Shown piece after piece: positions 1-8,703 of a DNA stretch of 64,000 nt (its first letter is position 1; the number at the start of each line of letters is the position of its first letter). The DNA comes from Mycobacterium dioxanotrophicus (GTDB lineage: Bacteria; Actinomycetota; Actinomycetes; Mycobacteriales; Mycobacteriaceae): contig NZ_CP020809.1 of the NCBI RefSeq assembly GCF_002157835.1, positions 5,456,001 to 5,520,000 of the forward strand. The letters are read 5' to 3'. The position numbers and the translations under genes are program-made. The notes beneath the pieces were generated by a model. That model saw only the letters and a list, made by a program, of their open reading frames with translations. It was not told where the DNA came from and ran no database searches.

Positions 1-502
1 AACGCGCGCGCCCGTAGGCGAACGTCAGGGCTTCGGCATATCGTTTGCCCTCGTCGTAGACACTTCTCGGACCAACCGGGTTGACGTTGCCCCAATAGTC
101 TTCGCGCTGCGGATGTTGCAACGGGTCGCCGTACACCTCGCTCGTCGACGCCAGCACGAAACGCGCGCCGTACCGCTCGGCGTAATCCAGTGCGTTGGCG
201 GTGCCGACGGAGTTCGTGGTCAAGGTCTGCACCGGTAGCCGCTGATAGTCGACGGGTGACGCAGGCGACGCGAGGTGAAAGACCGTGTCGACGCTGGGCA
301 GTGTCGGCAGGGGATGAACGATGTCGTGAAGCACGAACCGGTAGCCGGGCCGCTCCGCCAGCCGGGTCGGCGCATCCAGCATGCTGGTCACCCCGTTGTC
401 CACGCACACCACCTCGACGCCGGAGTCCAGCAGTCGATCACACAGATGGCTGCCCACAAACCCTGCGCCGCCCGTCACCAACACTCGGTTCAGTTCACGC
501 AT
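1..502 (-). CDS. UDP-glucuronate decarboxylase-like NAD-dependent epimerase, 3' end outside window
   Basis: The first 167 residues of a nucleotide-sugar epimerase/dehydratase are visible; the rest lies beyond the left edge. The Rossmann motif GGAGFVG is at residues 11-17, HLASP at 76-80, STSEVYG at 119-125, and SVYDEGKRYAEAL carries the catalytic Tyr149/Lys153 pair. The SVYDEGKR wording is typical of UDP-glucuronate decarboxylases (UDP-xylose synthases), so conversion of UDP-glucuronate to UDP-xylose is the best guess; a UDP-glucose 4-epimerase-like role is the alternative. The ATG follows a GAGGGG ribosome-site-like stretch. It is divergent from a family-2 glycosyltransferase only 40 bp away and lies beside two more glycosyltransferases, which suggests a glycan assembly locus. 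Confidence 0.8.
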   Translation of the reverse strand, partial: MRELNRVLVTGGAGFVGSHLCDRLLDSGVEVVCVDNGVTSMLDAPTRLAERPGYRFVLHDIVHPLPTLPSVDTVFHLASPASPVDYQRLPVQTLTTNSVGTANALDYAERYGARFVLASTSEVYGDPLQHPQREDYWGNVNPVGPRSVYDEGKRYAEALTFAYGRAR

Positions 503-542
503 GAGGGTTTGCCCCTCGCCGTCGCGGGTAGCCGCCTGCGCT

Positions 543-1433
543 ATGGAATATGCAGGCAAGATCTCGTTCGTCATCGCCAGCCGCAATCGCCCGGCCGAAC
601 TCGCCACCGTGGTGAGCAGGCTCCTGGACACGACACCGTGTCCGATCATGGTGGTGGACAACGGTTCTGATCACGGAGCCGTCGATGGCATCCGACAGGT
701 CGCCGCGCAATCGGCCGGCCGGGTCACCGTGCTGGGCCTGCGGTCCAACCTCGGCGCGGTGGGGCGCAACGTCGGCGTCGCCGCGTGCCGCACTCCGTAC
801 ATCGCCTTCTGCGACGACGACTCGTGGTGGACACCGGAATCCCCGGCCCTCGCCGCGGACATCTTCGACCGTCATCCGAGCGTCGCCCTGGTCGCGGCAC
901 GCACCGAGGTGTGGCCGCAGCGACGTGACGATCCGGTGGTCGAGCAGCTCGCGAACAGTCCGCTGGGGCGGCGACCCGATCTGCCGGGGCCGTCGATCCT
1001 GGGCTTTCTGTCCTGCTCTGCCGTCGTCCGCAAGACAGCGTTCGAAGCGGCCGGAGGATTCAGCCCGATTCTGCACTTCCGCGGCGAGGAGCAGTTGCTG
1101 GCAATGGATTTGGCTGCGCGTGGCTGGGACCTGTGCTACTGCCCCGAGCTGACGGCCATACATCAGCCGTCGGCTCTGCGGGCCACGACCGCGGCGCAGG
1201 ACGCCCGCAGCCTGCGCAACGCCGTGCTCACCACCTGGCTGCGCCGGCCCATCGGGCCGTGTTTCGGTGGAGCCGCTACGTTGGCGCGAGCCGCGTCCAA
1301 CGACACCGCACACGCCCGGGCAGCCGCAGAAGCGTTGCTGCGGCTGCCCGCCGTGATCGCATCCCGTCGACGGCTGCCTGCCGCGGTCGAGCACGCGGTC
1401 GCACTGCTGGACGGTGCGAAATCTCATCACTGA
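543..1433 (+). CDS. Family 2 glycosyltransferase
   Basis: A 296-residue GT-A fold glycosyltransferase. It begins with the typical strand [12 protein letters not shown], has the nucleotide-binding Asp in VVDNGS (about residues 37-42), the metal-binding triplet CDDDSWW (Asp91-93), and a later [11 protein letters not shown] segment matching the ED/EE acceptor-side motif of the family. The ATG at 543 is chosen because homology starts there; the frame is open further upstream but that overlaps the divergent epimerase gene. No transmembrane segment is evident, so it should act on the cytoplasmic side of the membrane. The 3' end overlaps the convergent GT4 gene by 7 bp. Donor and acceptor cannot be read from the sequence. 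Confidence 0.8.
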   Translation: MEYAGKISFVIASRNRPAELATVVSRLLDTTPCPIMVVDNGSDHGAVDGIRQVAAQSAGRVTVLGLRSNLGAVGRNVGVAACRTPYIAFCDDDSWWTPESPALAADIFDRHPSVALVAARTEVWPQRRDDPVVEQLANSPLGRRPDLPGPSILGFLSCSAVVRKTAFEAAGGFSPILHFRGEEQLLAMDLAARGWDLCYCPELTAIHQPSALRATTAAQDARSLRNAVLTTWLRRPIGPCFGGAATLARAASNDTAHARAAAEALLRLPAVIASRRRLPAAVEHAVALLDGAKSHH

Positions 1434-2662
1434 ACAGCACTCTCGGAGGCATCAGCGGATACCACCGGCGGTACGTACGCCGCAGGACCGACGCGGTCAT
1501 ATACCCGCAGGGTGTCGGCTGCGATCCGGTCCCACGAGTACCGTGACCGAGCGCGGTCCCGGCCCGCCGCCCCGAGGCTGCGCCGCAGGAAGTCGTCGCG
1601 TAGCAGGCTGTTCAGCGTGTCAGCCAACAGATCCGGGCGCTTCGGGGGGACCAGCCGCCCCGTCACATCGTGCACAACAGTGTCGAGCATGCCGCCGACG
1701 GCCGACGCCACGACAGGCACACCGCAGGCCATCGCCTCCAGTGGCACGATGCCGAACGGTTCGTACCACGGTGTGCACGCGACGACGTCGGCGGAGCGCA
1801 ATACGGCAGGCATGTTCGCCCGGGCCACCGATCCGCACAACTTGACCCGGTCGTCGACGCCGAGTTCGCGGGCCAACGCCTTCAACCGACGGGCCTCGGG
1901 ATCACGCCTGAGCGCAGCTCGGTCGGGCCCACCCACGATCACCAATTCCGTGTCAGGGATACTGGCCAACGCACGGATGGCGAGATCAAAACCTTTGCGA
2001 GGCACGAACCTACCGACACTGACGATGCGGTGCGCCGCACCACGGCGCGACTTCGGGCCATCCGGGGTGAACAGGTCCAGATCGACTCCGCAGGGCACCA
2101 CTGACGTCCGGCTGCGTGACCGGCCCAGGCGCATGAGTTCGAACACTTCGTCGGTGCACGTCGCGGCGACCCAGGTGGCACAACGCGCCACCATGCTTTC
2201 CAGCTTGAGCCGCTCCGGTGGGCTGGTGTCGTCGGCACCCTGATGCCTGCGCTTGACCACACCGAGTGCGTGAAAAGTCTGCACCGCAGGGAGATTCAGG
2301 TGGCGTGCGGCCAGTTGGCTGGCCACTCCCGACATCCAGAAGTGTGCGTGCACGACGTCCGGGCGGTGAGCGGTCCAATCGCCGTCGAGAAACCGGGCGA
2401 ACTCCCCCATGTATTGCAGCAGTTCGTCTTTCGGAATGTGTTCGGAAGGGCCGGCCGGAACATGTACAACGGTGTATCCGTCCGGGGTGGTCACGCGCTC
2501 GGGCAGGGCTCGGTCGTCGCGTCGGGTATAGACGACGACTTCGTGGCCGCGCCGGCTCAAGGCGGCGGAAAGCGCTGCCACATGGACGTTCTGGCCGCCT
2601 GCATCGACGCCCCCAAGTGCGGCCAGTGGGCTGGCATGCTCGGAGACCATTGCAATCTTCAT
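1427..2662 (-). CDS. Family 4 glycosyltransferase
   Basis: A 411-residue GT-B glycosyltransferase. It starts [12 protein letters not shown], has the glycine-rich acceptor-side loop [12 protein letters not shown] near residue 20, the HAHFWMSG and QTFHALG segments, and the C-terminal nucleotide-sugar site with the E-x7-E pattern in [18 protein letters not shown]. This arrangement resembles sucrose-synthase/MshA-like GT4 enzymes. The start at 2662 is preceded by GAAGGAG at good spacing, which makes it better than an in-frame ATG 33 bp upstream. It lies 20 bp downstream of another glycosyltransferase gene on the same strand, so the two are probably co-transcribed. Sugar and acceptor are unknown. 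Confidence 0.85.
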   Translation of the reverse strand: MKIAMVSEHASPLAALGGVDAGGQNVHVAALSAALSRRGHEVVVYTRRDDRALPERVTTPDGYTVVHVPAGPSEHIPKDELLQYMGEFARFLDGDWTAHRPDVVHAHFWMSGVASQLAARHLNLPAVQTFHALGVVKRRHQGADDTSPPERLKLESMVARCATWVAATCTDEVFELMRLGRSRSRTSVVPCGVDLDLFTPDGPKSRRGAAHRIVSVGRFVPRKGFDLAIRALASIPDTELVIVGGPDRAALRRDPEARRLKALARELGVDDRVKLCGSVARANMPAVLRSADVVACTPWYEPFGIVPLEAMACGVPVVASAVGGMLDTVVHDVTGRLVPPKRPDLLADTLNSLLRDDFLRRSLGAAGRDRARSRYSWDRIAADTLRVYDRVGPAAYVPPVVSADASESAVQ

Positions 2663-2682
2663 TCGCAACTCCTTCGGAGAAT

Positions 2683-3654
2683 TCATCGGCAGCATTCGGC
2701 GATCACCCGGTCCCAGTCCTTGAGGAACCGGTCGAGGCCGAAGTGCGCCAGCGCGTACGCTCGCGCCGCCTTGCCCGCGATCGCAGCCGCGGATGCGTCA
2801 GTCACGAACCCCTGCAGCGCGTATGCGAGTGTCTTGACGTCCGCGCTCACCACGCCCGCCTCGGCGAGCACCGTCATCGGAGCCATCGTCGAGCCGACAG
2901 CGACGATCGGCATGCCGAGGAACATCGCCTCGACCAGCGACATGCCCAACGACGTCCAGCGTGCGGTGTGCAGGTACACCCGACGGCGGGCGATCTGATA
3001 CAGCACACGCGGATGCGGGACGTCGCCCTTACCGCGCACCGCCGCGAGTGCACCTTTGCGGTTGAGTTCCCGAGAACCGATGCCCCACACGTCGATCGGG
3101 ACCTGGCTGCTGAGCTCGGCCAGCAGGTCGGCTCCCACGGTGCGCCACCGGCGCAGCGGTTCGTTGATCATGGTCGCCGCAGCCGCCACGTCACCGGTGT
3201 AGAGATTGCCGGGGTCGGCGATGCCGTGGGTGATCACCTTGGTCGGGGCTATGCCGTTGTCCCACATCAGCCTGTTGAATTCGGTGACGTGGATCAGCGG
3301 GATGTCCATGCGCCCGGCCAGCACATGGTCACTGTCGACCGCATCCGGCCGCGGGGCGTTGTGCTCGACGTAGACCGCCGGAATGTCGATGCCGGGGCGC
3401 CGGCCCAGCAACTCTGCCGCCAGCTCGATCTCCCTCGGCCGCTGCAGCACGATCAGGTCGATGTCCTGATCTCTCAACTGGTCTGTCGAAATTTCTTGTG
3501 CGCGTGGCCAATCACGGCCAAGCAGACCTTTCCCGTCTGCATCACCCGCCTCGTTGACGGGTATCAGATAACGGTGCCGCCCGGCGACAAACGACTCCAT
3601 CCATGAGCCGTGCACATGCCACGCGAGCACCGTGCGCGGGGGGTCTGAATCCAT
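2683..3654 (-). CDS. Glycosyltransferase (GT-B, family 4-like)
   Basis: About 323 residues starting [18 protein letters not shown]; an in-frame GTG at 3690 would add 12 residues and cannot be excluded. The C-terminal half has [20 protein letters not shown], the Glu-containing donor-binding pattern of GT4 enzymes; the N-terminal half has QRPREIELA and VEHNAPRP, as in mycobacterial proteins annotated as glycosyltransferases. No membrane segment is seen. The gene sits 20 bp upstream of the next GT4 gene on the same strand and is divergent from a small acidic protein gene driven by a SigF-type promoter. Specificity is unknown. Confidence 0.7.
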   Translation of the reverse strand: MDSDPPRTVLAWHVHGSWMESFVAGRHRYLIPVNEAGDADGKGLLGRDWPRAQEISTDQLRDQDIDLIVLQRPREIELAAELLGRRPGIDIPAVYVEHNAPRPDAVDSDHVLAGRMDIPLIHVTEFNRLMWDNGIAPTKVITHGIADPGNLYTGDVAAAATMINEPLRRWRTVGADLLAELSSQVPIDVWGIGSRELNRKGALAAVRGKGDVPHPRVLYQIARRRVYLHTARWTSLGMSLVEAMFLGMPIVAVGSTMAPMTVLAEAGVVSADVKTLAYALQGFVTDASAAAIAGKAARAYALAHFGLDRFLKDWDRVIAECCR

Positions 3655-3697
3655 TGGGCGGAAGTACCCTGGCGATCCACTCTTAAACACGCGAAGA

Positions 3698-3724
3698 GTT
3701 TTGGCGCCGGGCAGCTCCGGGTAC
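3698..3724 (+). promoter_or_regulatory. Candidate SigF promoter of the small acidic protein gene
   Basis: GTTT at 3698-3701, a 17-nt spacer and GGGTAC at 3719-3724 match the mycobacterial SigF pattern GTTT-N15-17-GGGTA. The expected transcription start (about 3731) is only a few bases before the ATG at 3735, so the mRNA would be essentially leaderless. Confidence 0.6.
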
Positions 3725-3734
3725 TCCCCATGGC

Positions 3735-3929
3735 ATGCAACCCCAAGACGACGAAGTGCCGATCGCCGACGCCGTCGAGCAGCAGCGCGACGTCAAACCA
3801 CCACCGCCAGGCGACGATGAAGCGATCGAACCGAGTTCCAGCCCTCCCTTGGAAAGTACTGAAAGCGACTGGCAGGAACAACGGGACGAAGTGGATCTCG
3901 ACCCCGATCTCGACGACCGCGAAGCCTGA
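3735..3929 (+). CDS. Small acidic hypothetical protein, stress-island associated
   Basis: A 64-residue, strongly acidic, Pro-rich protein without Cys, membrane segment or signal peptide. It starts MQPQDDEVPIADAVEQQ and ends DPDLDDREA; the spacing of DWQEQR and DPDLDDREA looks like a conserved mycobacterial hypothetical family, and the composition suggests an intrinsically disordered cytoplasmic protein. No Shine-Dalgarno is visible, but a SigF-type promoter ends 10 bp upstream, so leaderless translation is likely. The stop is followed 2 bp later by the ATG of a short-chain dehydrogenase fragment. Function unknown; stress-related expression is inferred from the promoter. Confidence 0.65.
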   Translation: MQPQDDEVPIADAVEQQRDVKPPPPGDDEAIEPSSSPPLESTESDWQEQRDEVDLDPDLDDREA

Positions 3930-3931
3930 CG

Positions 3932-4099
3932 ATGAGCCGCGAACATGTCGAATCCTCCGGCGGCAACCCGCCTTTCGGGCGCCCCGCGCAACCCGACGAG
4001 ATCGCGCCGTCGTATGTCTTCTTCGCTGCCAACCAGCTGTCCTCGTACTACAGCGGCGAGGTGCTCGCACCGCTTGGCGGCGAAACACTGCCCGGCTGA
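3932..4099 (+). pseudogene. C-terminal remnant of a stress-type short-chain dehydrogenase (YdaD/YhdF-like)
   Basis: A 55-codon open frame from an ATG at 3932 to TGA at 4097. The translation contains FGRPAQPDEIAPSYVFFAA, LSSYYSGEVLAP and the terminal GGETLPG, which are the closing residues of general-stress SDR oxidoreductases of the YdaD type (family length about 290-300). The Rossmann fold and the catalytic Ser-Tyr-Lys are absent, so this is most likely the 3' relic of a gene deleted except for its tail. The start codon may be fortuitous. Its place directly after a SigF-controlled small ORF fits a former stress operon. Whether the fragment is still translated is unknown. Confidence 0.65.
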
Positions 4100-4113
4100 C
4101 CGGATTTCGTCGA

Positions 4114-4431
4114 TCACCGCTCGCGTTCCGCGGATCCCTCTCCGGTCTCGCGATGGTCGGCGTGCCACTCGACTTCCCTGCGGCGCACGCGCCAATGCTC
4201 CACGCCGAACCACACTGCGCAGGCCACGAACAAGACGGCGGCGAGTACTGCCAACCACGTGCCGACGTCACCGTGCGAGGTGGCGAATGCGGCGAGGCAT
4301 GCGACGAAGGACACGACGCCAACGAACAGAAGAACGATCGCCGGCATGTTCTTGGTGTCTTTCATCGTCTCGCCGGCGTGCGGTCGGGTGGTACGAGCGT
4401 GATCCACTGGGTCCTTGGCGGTGTCCCCCAT
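4114..4431 (-). CDS. usfY: UsfY-family two-TM membrane protein
   Basis: A 105-residue protein starting MGDTAKDPVDHARTTRPHAG, with two hydrophobic segments (about residues 29-48 and 54-73) and a basic/acidic cytoplasmic tail. The DPVDHxRTTRPxAGE opening is what I recall for mycobacterial UsfY, encoded upstream of rsbW-sigF in M. tuberculosis. The start at 4431 has a GAGAGGAG ribosome site; a longer in-frame reading would run into ctaD. A SigF-type promoter (GTTT-N16-GGGTAG) lies 36-61 bp upstream. Here usfY is not beside rsbW/sigF within the window but sits downstream of ctaD. Molecular function is not established; stress-induced membrane protein is the safe description. Confidence 0.7.
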   Translation of the reverse strand: MGDTAKDPVDHARTTRPHAGETMKDTKNMPAIVLLFVGVVSFVACLAAFATSHGDVGTWLAVLAAVLFVACAVWFGVEHWRVRRREVEWHADHRETGEGSAERER

Positions 4432-4466
4432 CACTGCTCCTCTCGGCTCGGTCGTTGGCATAGGAG

Positions 4467-4492
4467 CTACCCGCCTCGCGTCATTCCGAAAC
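4467..4492 (-). promoter_or_regulatory. Candidate SigF promoter of usfY
   Basis: Read on the minus strand, GTTT (4489-4492), 16 nt, then GGGTAG (4467-4472). It lies in the 79-bp gap between the ctaD stop and the usfY start, so usfY can be transcribed independently of ctaD. Confidence 0.65.
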
Positions 4493-4510
4493 GACACGCT
4501 GGTCGACGGG

Positions 4511-6238
4511 TCAGCTGGCGGCATCTGCCTGTTCCACCGCGGTCCGATGGTCACGCCCGACGTGAGATTCCGTGCGCATCCGCTCGACCATATGCGGGTA
4601 ATGCAGCTCGAATGCGGGTCGCTCCGAACGGATCCGGGGCAGCTCGGTGAAGTTGTGCCGCGGCGGTGGGCAACTCGTTGCCCACTCGAGTGAATTGCCG
4701 TAACCCCACGGATCATCGACAGTGACCGGTTCGCCGTAACGCCAGCTCTTGAAGACGTTCCAGACGAACGGCAGCATCGAGACGCCCAAGATGAATGCGC
4801 CGATGGTCGAGACGACGTTGAGCGCGGTGAACCCGTCGGACGGCAGATAGTCGGCGTAGCGCCGCGGCATGCCCTGGTTCCCGAGCCAGTGCTGCACCAG
4901 GAACGTGGTGTGGAACCCGATGAAGGTCAACCAGAAATGCAACTTGCCCAAACGTTCGTCGAGCAGTCGACCCGTCATCTTGGGGAACCAGAAGTACACG
5001 CCCGCAAACGTCGCGAACACGATGGTGCCGAACAGCACGTAATGGAAGTGCGCCACCACGAAATAGCTGTCGGTGACGTGGAAGTCCAGCGGCGGGCTGG
5101 CCAGCATCACCCCGGTCAGACCGCCGAGCAGGAACGTGACGAGGAAACCTACTGAAAACAGCATCGGCGTCTCGAACGTCAACTGCCCCTTCCACATGGT
5201 GCCGATCCAGTTGAAGAACTTGATGCCGGTCGGCACCGCGATCAGGTACGTCATGAAGGAGAAGAACGGCAGGAGCACAGCGCCGGTCGCGAACATGTGG
5301 TGCGCCCAGACCGCTACCGAGAGCGCCGCGATCGAGACGGTGGCATAGACCAACGTCGTGTAGCCGAAGACCGGCTTACGGCTGAACACCGGGATGATCT
5401 CGGTGACGATGCCGAAGAACGGCAACGCGACGATGTACACCTCGGGGTGGCCGAAGAACCAGAACAGGTGCTGCCACAGAATCGGTCCCCCGTTGGCGGG
5501 GTCGTAGATGTGAGCGCCCAGGTGGCGGTCGGCCGCCAGCCCGAACAGGGCCGCGGTCAGGATCGGGAAGGCCAGCAGCACCAGGATGCTGGTGACGAAG
5601 ACGTTCCAGGTGAAGATCGGCATCCGGAACATCGTCATGCCGGGGGCCCGCATGCAGACCACGGTGGTGATCATGTTGACCCCACCCAGAATGGTGCCGA
5701 GACCACCCACGGCCAGTCCGAGAATCCACAGGTCACCGCCCGGACCGGGCGAGTGGATCGCGTCGGTCAGCGGCGAATACGCCGTCCAACCGAAGTCCGC
5801 GGCGCCGCCCGGGCAGATGAATCCCGCAAGCGCGATCAGCGCGCCGAACACGAACAACCAGAACGACAGTGCGTTCAGGCGCGGGAACGCCACGTCCGGA
5901 GCGCCGATCTGCAATGGGAGAACCAGGTTGGCGAAGCCGAACACGATCGGCGTCGCGTAGAACAGCAGCATCACCGTGCCGTGCATCGTGAACAACTGGT
6001 TGTACTGCTCGTTCGACAGGAACTGCAGGCCGGGCTCGGCCAGCTCCGTTCGCATCAGCAGCGCCATCAGTCCGCCGATGAAAAAGAAGACGAAGCAGGC
6101 GACGCAGTACATGATGCCGATCAGCTTGTGATCGGTGGTGGTGATCAGCTTGTAGACCAGATTGCCACGTGGCCCGAGGCGCGCCGGGAATGGGCGGTGC
6201 GGCGCGAGTTTCGGTGGGGCGAGGGCGTCAGCCGTCAT
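4511..6238 (-). CDS. ctaD: Cytochrome c oxidase subunit I (aa3 type), orphan copy
   Basis: A 575-residue haem-copper oxidase subunit I with about 12 transmembrane segments. The haem a ligand is in [11 protein letters not shown], the CuB His and cross-linked Tyr in [11 protein letters not shown], two further CuB His in WAHHMFATG, and haem ligands in AHFHYVLFG. Length is normal for actinobacterial CtaD. The start has GGAG 8 nt upstream. It should be the catalytic core that reduces O2 and pumps protons in the bc1-aa3 supercomplex. No ctaC, ctaE, ctaF or qcr genes are nearby, and a SigF-like promoter precedes it, which suggests a stress-induced second copy. Confidence 0.95.
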   Translation of the reverse strand: MTADALAPPKLAPHRPFPARLGPRGNLVYKLITTTDHKLIGIMYCVACFVFFFIGGLMALLMRTELAEPGLQFLSNEQYNQLFTMHGTVMLLFYATPIVFGFANLVLPLQIGAPDVAFPRLNALSFWLFVFGALIALAGFICPGGAADFGWTAYSPLTDAIHSPGPGGDLWILGLAVGGLGTILGGVNMITTVVCMRAPGMTMFRMPIFTWNVFVTSILVLLAFPILTAALFGLAADRHLGAHIYDPANGGPILWQHLFWFFGHPEVYIVALPFFGIVTEIIPVFSRKPVFGYTTLVYATVSIAALSVAVWAHHMFATGAVLLPFFSFMTYLIAVPTGIKFFNWIGTMWKGQLTFETPMLFSVGFLVTFLLGGLTGVMLASPPLDFHVTDSYFVVAHFHYVLFGTIVFATFAGVYFWFPKMTGRLLDERLGKLHFWLTFIGFHTTFLVQHWLGNQGMPRRYADYLPSDGFTALNVVSTIGAFILGVSMLPFVWNVFKSWRYGEPVTVDDPWGYGNSLEWATSCPPPRHNFTELPRIRSERPAFELHYPHMVERMRTESHVGRDHRTAVEQADAAS

Positions 6239-6264
6239 CGCGAACTCCGTTCGTCAGGATGCGG

Positions 6265-6290
6265 TTTCCCGGGATCCGGCACATCCAAAC
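6265..6290 (-). promoter_or_regulatory. Candidate SigF promoter of ctaD
   Basis: Minus-strand GTTT (6287-6290), 16 nt, GGGAAA (6265-6270). The -35 and spacing fit SigF well; the -10 is one or two changes from GGGTAT. It is back to back with a plus-strand SigF-like promoter at 6305-6330. Confidence 0.5.
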
Positions 6291-6304
6291 GCGGCGCCCC
6301 GGCA

Positions 6305-6330
6305 GTTTGCGCGGCTCGGCCACCGGGTAG
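6305..6330 (+). promoter_or_regulatory. Candidate SigF promoter of the PfkB kinase gene
   Basis: GTTT (6305-6308), 16-nt spacer, GGGTAG (6325-6330). The predicted start near 6337 leaves room for the perfect AGGAGG at 6345-6350 before the GTG at 6357. Confidence 0.65.
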
Positions 6331-6356
6331 CGCTAAGTGCACACAGGAGGTGTGCG

Positions 6357-7244
6357 GTGAGCGTGATGGTGGTCGGCCAGATCGGCCGCGACGTGGTGCT
6401 GCAGACACCGGAACTGTCGGGGACCGGCGGCACCCACCCGGTCAAAGAGCGCAGGGAGATGCTAGGCGGTAAAGGCGCCAACCAGGCCGTCGGGCTGGCC
6501 CAGCTCGGCGTTCCGGTGGGCCTGATCGGCGTGGTCGGTGCCGACGAACCGGGTGCCGCAGCACTGCAGCAGGCAGCGTCCGACGGCATCGACACCGTCC
6601 ACGTGGTCCGACGCGGCACCACCGCGCTGCTGGTGAGCGTGATCGACGACGCGGCGAATCGGCTGTTGCTCGAACATGTTCCGCAGCACGCGCTGCTCAC
6701 GCCGGATGACATCGACCGGGGGCGGGCGGGTCTGCTCGCCGCCGACACCGTCTCCGTGCAGCTGCAGCAGCCCATCTCCTCGACCCTGCGTGCGGCGCGG
6801 CAAGGCAGGCAAGCCGGTGCCCTCGTTGTCGCCGACGGTGCGGTCTATCCGGACCATGCCGACGAGCTGTTCGAGCTCGTGCACGTGTTTCGCGCGGACG
6901 CGGACGAAGCCGAACTGCTCGCCGGCGAACCTGTGAAGACGCCCGCCGCGGCCAGGGTGCTGGCCGACCGGATCCTGCGCAAAGGCCCGGTGCTCGTCGC
7001 GCTCGCGATATCCGGTGTCGGCGACCTGTTGGTCTGGCGGGGCGGCAGCCAGTTGTTTCCGCTCTCGGATGCCCCGGTGGTCGACCGTACCGGTGCCGGC
7101 GACGCGTTCATGGCAGGGCTGATCGCGGCGCTACGCCGAGACGCCGATCCCGTGCAGGCCGGCCACCTCGCCACCGCCGCCGCGAGGTCCACAGTCGGGC
7201 ATCTGGGCGGCAGGCCGCACCTGGACGGCCTGCGGCACGCCTAG
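6357..7244 (+). CDS. PfkB-family (ribokinase-like) carbohydrate kinase
   Basis: A 295-residue sugar kinase. The N-terminal PfkB signature EMLGGKGANQAVGLAQLG is near residues 35-55, and the C-terminal signature DRTGAGDAFMAGL carries the catalytic base Asp and the GAGD anion hole. The GTG at 6357 has AGGAGG six bases upstream; an ATG three codons later is a weaker choice. It phosphorylates an unidentified sugar or nucleoside in the cytoplasm; the GGKGANQA wording favours a ribokinase-like member. It is monocistronic, divergent from ctaD across two back-to-back SigF-like promoters, and followed by a 14-bp inverted repeat. Confidence 0.85.
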   Translation: MSVMVVGQIGRDVVLQTPELSGTGGTHPVKERREMLGGKGANQAVGLAQLGVPVGLIGVVGADEPGAAALQQAASDGIDTVHVVRRGTTALLVSVIDDAANRLLLEHVPQHALLTPDDIDRGRAGLLAADTVSVQLQQPISSTLRAARQGRQAGALVVADGAVYPDHADELFELVHVFRADADEAELLAGEPVKTPAAARVLADRILRKGPVLVALAISGVGDLLVWRGGSQLFPLSDAPVVDRTGAGDAFMAGLIAALRRDADPVQAGHLATAAARSTVGHLGGRPHLDGLRHA

Positions 7245-7364
7245 AGCTGAGGACGGGCATGGGCCACAAGGTCTTTCGGCGATCCGGGGTAGTCGAATCC
7301 GCCGAGGTACCGCTGTACTTCCGTCACTTGAAATCCCATGCCGACGCGATACCCGGCTGTCGAG

Positions 7365-7411
7365 CGTCAAACCTGTCGATCGAGGTTCCGCGACGACCGA
7401 CAGGTTTGACG
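7365..7411. repeat. Perfect 14-bp inverted repeat with 19-bp centre
   Basis: The arms CGTCAAACCTGTCG (7365-7378) and CGACAGGTTTGACG (7398-7411) are exact reverse complements. The element is in the 256-bp gap after the PfkB gene and 51 bp before the SigF-type promoter of the next gene. There is no T run, so it could be a terminator-like structure or a two-half-site operator. Confidence 0.6.
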
Positions 7412-7461
7412 ACGTCTGGTACCTCAGTGATACCCCGTCGTCGGCTCGGCAACCCACCGAC

Positions 7462-7487
7462 GTTTTGACACGCCCGCCGCTGGGAAT
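7462..7487 (+). promoter_or_regulatory. Candidate SigF promoter of the haem-oxygenase-like gene
   Basis: GTTT (7462-7465), 16 nt, GGGAAT (7482-7487). The expected start at about 7494 leaves 6-7 nt before the ATG at 7501, so the transcript would be almost leaderless; no Shine-Dalgarno is visible. Confidence 0.6.
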
Positions 7488-7500
7488 ACCCCCCGGCGAT

Positions 7501-8520
7501 ATGACAACACTGCCCATCGCCGCACAGCCCAAGCTGCCCGACGCCCGCGGACCCGTTTCGGCTGCGGTCATCGAACTGCTCGCTCATTGCGCACCGCATA
7601 CCCACCTCGAACCGGTCGAAGCACGACTGCACGACTCCGACCCGTTGGGGCTCGACCTTCAACTGGCGCTCTATGTGTGCTACGAACTGCACTACCGGGA
7701 CTTCGCCGGTGTCGACCCGGCATGGGAGTGGAACGCCGGTCTGCTGCACCTGCGCTCGCGTATGGAACATGCCTTCCTCGCGGCGATTCGCCGCGAGGTC
7801 GGGACGATCGAGGCGGACGCCACGCCGGCGACCGAGATGGACCGGTTGTCGACCGAACCGGCGGACGGCACCGGGCCCAGCTACCATCTGCGCGATCACG
7901 GGACCTGGCAGCAGATGCGCGAATACTTCGCGCACCGCTCGGTGTACCACCTCAAGGAGGGCGACCCGCACGCGTGGTTGATCCCGCGGTTGGGAGGGCA
8001 GGCGAAGGCGTCGTTCGTGGCCGTCGAATACGACGAGTTCGGGGCCGGCTCGGGAAGCCAAGTGCACCAACAGTTGTTCGCCGATCTGATGGCGGCCGCA
8101 GAACTGGACAGCGGTTACCTGGCCTACCTGGGGGCGGTGCCGGCGGAGGCGTTGATCGCGGTGAACCTCATGTCGCTGTTCGGCCTGCACCGACGGTTGC
8201 GGGGTGCGGCGGTCGGGCATTTCGCGGCGACGGAGATCACGTCGTCCCCGGGCTCACAGCGGCTGGTGGCCGCGCTGCAACGGATGCAGGCGCCCGAGGC
8301 ATGCATCAAGTTCTACCGTGAGCATGTCGAAGCCGACGCCGTGCACGAGCAGGTGGTCCGCACCGAGGTGATCAACAGCTTGCTGTGCAGCGAACCGACT
8401 CTGGCCGACGACGTGGTGTTCGGGATCCGCGCCTGGGAAGTCGTCGAGGACCGGCTCGCCTACTGGATGATGAAATGCTGGACGTGCGGGCGTAGTTCGC
8501 TACTTCGGCCGCTCGACTGA
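7501..8520 (+). CDS. Iron-containing redox enzyme, haem-oxygenase-like diiron family
   Basis: A 339-residue all-helical protein of the Haem_oxygenas_2 / iron-containing redox enzyme family. Carboxylate-His motifs expected of haem-oxygenase-like diiron oxidases are visible: YELHYRDF near residue 60, VEYDEFGAG near 180, and FYREHVEADAVHE near 275. Members are O2-activating oxidases or oxygenases; the substrate cannot be told. The ATG at 7501 is set by a SigF-like promoter a few bases upstream. A C-terminal CWTCG pair may bind metal. The 3' end overlaps the convergent CDGSH gene by 21 bp. Expression under SigF fits an oxidative-stress or lipid-related role (inference). Confidence 0.75.
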   Translation: MTTLPIAAQPKLPDARGPVSAAVIELLAHCAPHTHLEPVEARLHDSDPLGLDLQLALYVCYELHYRDFAGVDPAWEWNAGLLHLRSRMEHAFLAAIRREVGTIEADATPATEMDRLSTEPADGTGPSYHLRDHGTWQQMREYFAHRSVYHLKEGDPHAWLIPRLGGQAKASFVAVEYDEFGAGSGSQVHQQLFADLMAAAELDSGYLAYLGAVPAEALIAVNLMSLFGLHRRLRGAAVGHFAATEITSSPGSQRLVAALQRMQAPEACIKFYREHVEADAVHEQVVRTEVINSLLCSEPTLADDVVFGIRAWEVVEDRLAYWMMKCWTCGRSSLLRPLD

Positions 8521-8703
8521 ACGTCGCGCCTTGCGATGGCTGGTATCACACAGTGGGTAGTTCTTCGACCGCCGGCACGCGCAGATCGCGACCATGAACC
8601 GGGAAGACTCGACCACGCGGCCGTCGGGCGTCTCGATCTTGACCGGCCCCTCGACCAAGATCGGCCCGCCGGCCACCACCCGCACGGTCCGGAACTCGCT
8701 CAT
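8500..8703 (-). CDS. CDGSH-type iron-sulfur protein
   Basis: A 67-residue protein with the CDGSH-domain signature CACRRSKNYPLCDTSH: three Cys and one His that bind a redox-active 2Fe-2S cluster, as in mitoNEET-type proteins. It is soluble, has no membrane anchor, and contains a single domain. The start codon overlaps the stop of the upstream methyltransferase gene (ATGA), indicating translational coupling. It is convergent with the diiron enzyme gene, overlapping its end. An electron-transfer or cluster-transfer role, possibly serving the neighbouring redox enzyme, is inferred from context. Confidence 0.9.
   Translation of the reverse strand: MSEFRTVRVVAGGPILVEGPVKIETPDGRVVESSRFMVAICACRRSKNYPLCDTSHRKARRSVERPK

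Noticed and set aside
7259..7468. 69-codon ORF after the PfkB gene
   Set aside because: No ribosome site or coding pattern; it spans the 14-bp inverted repeat and runs into the next promoter.
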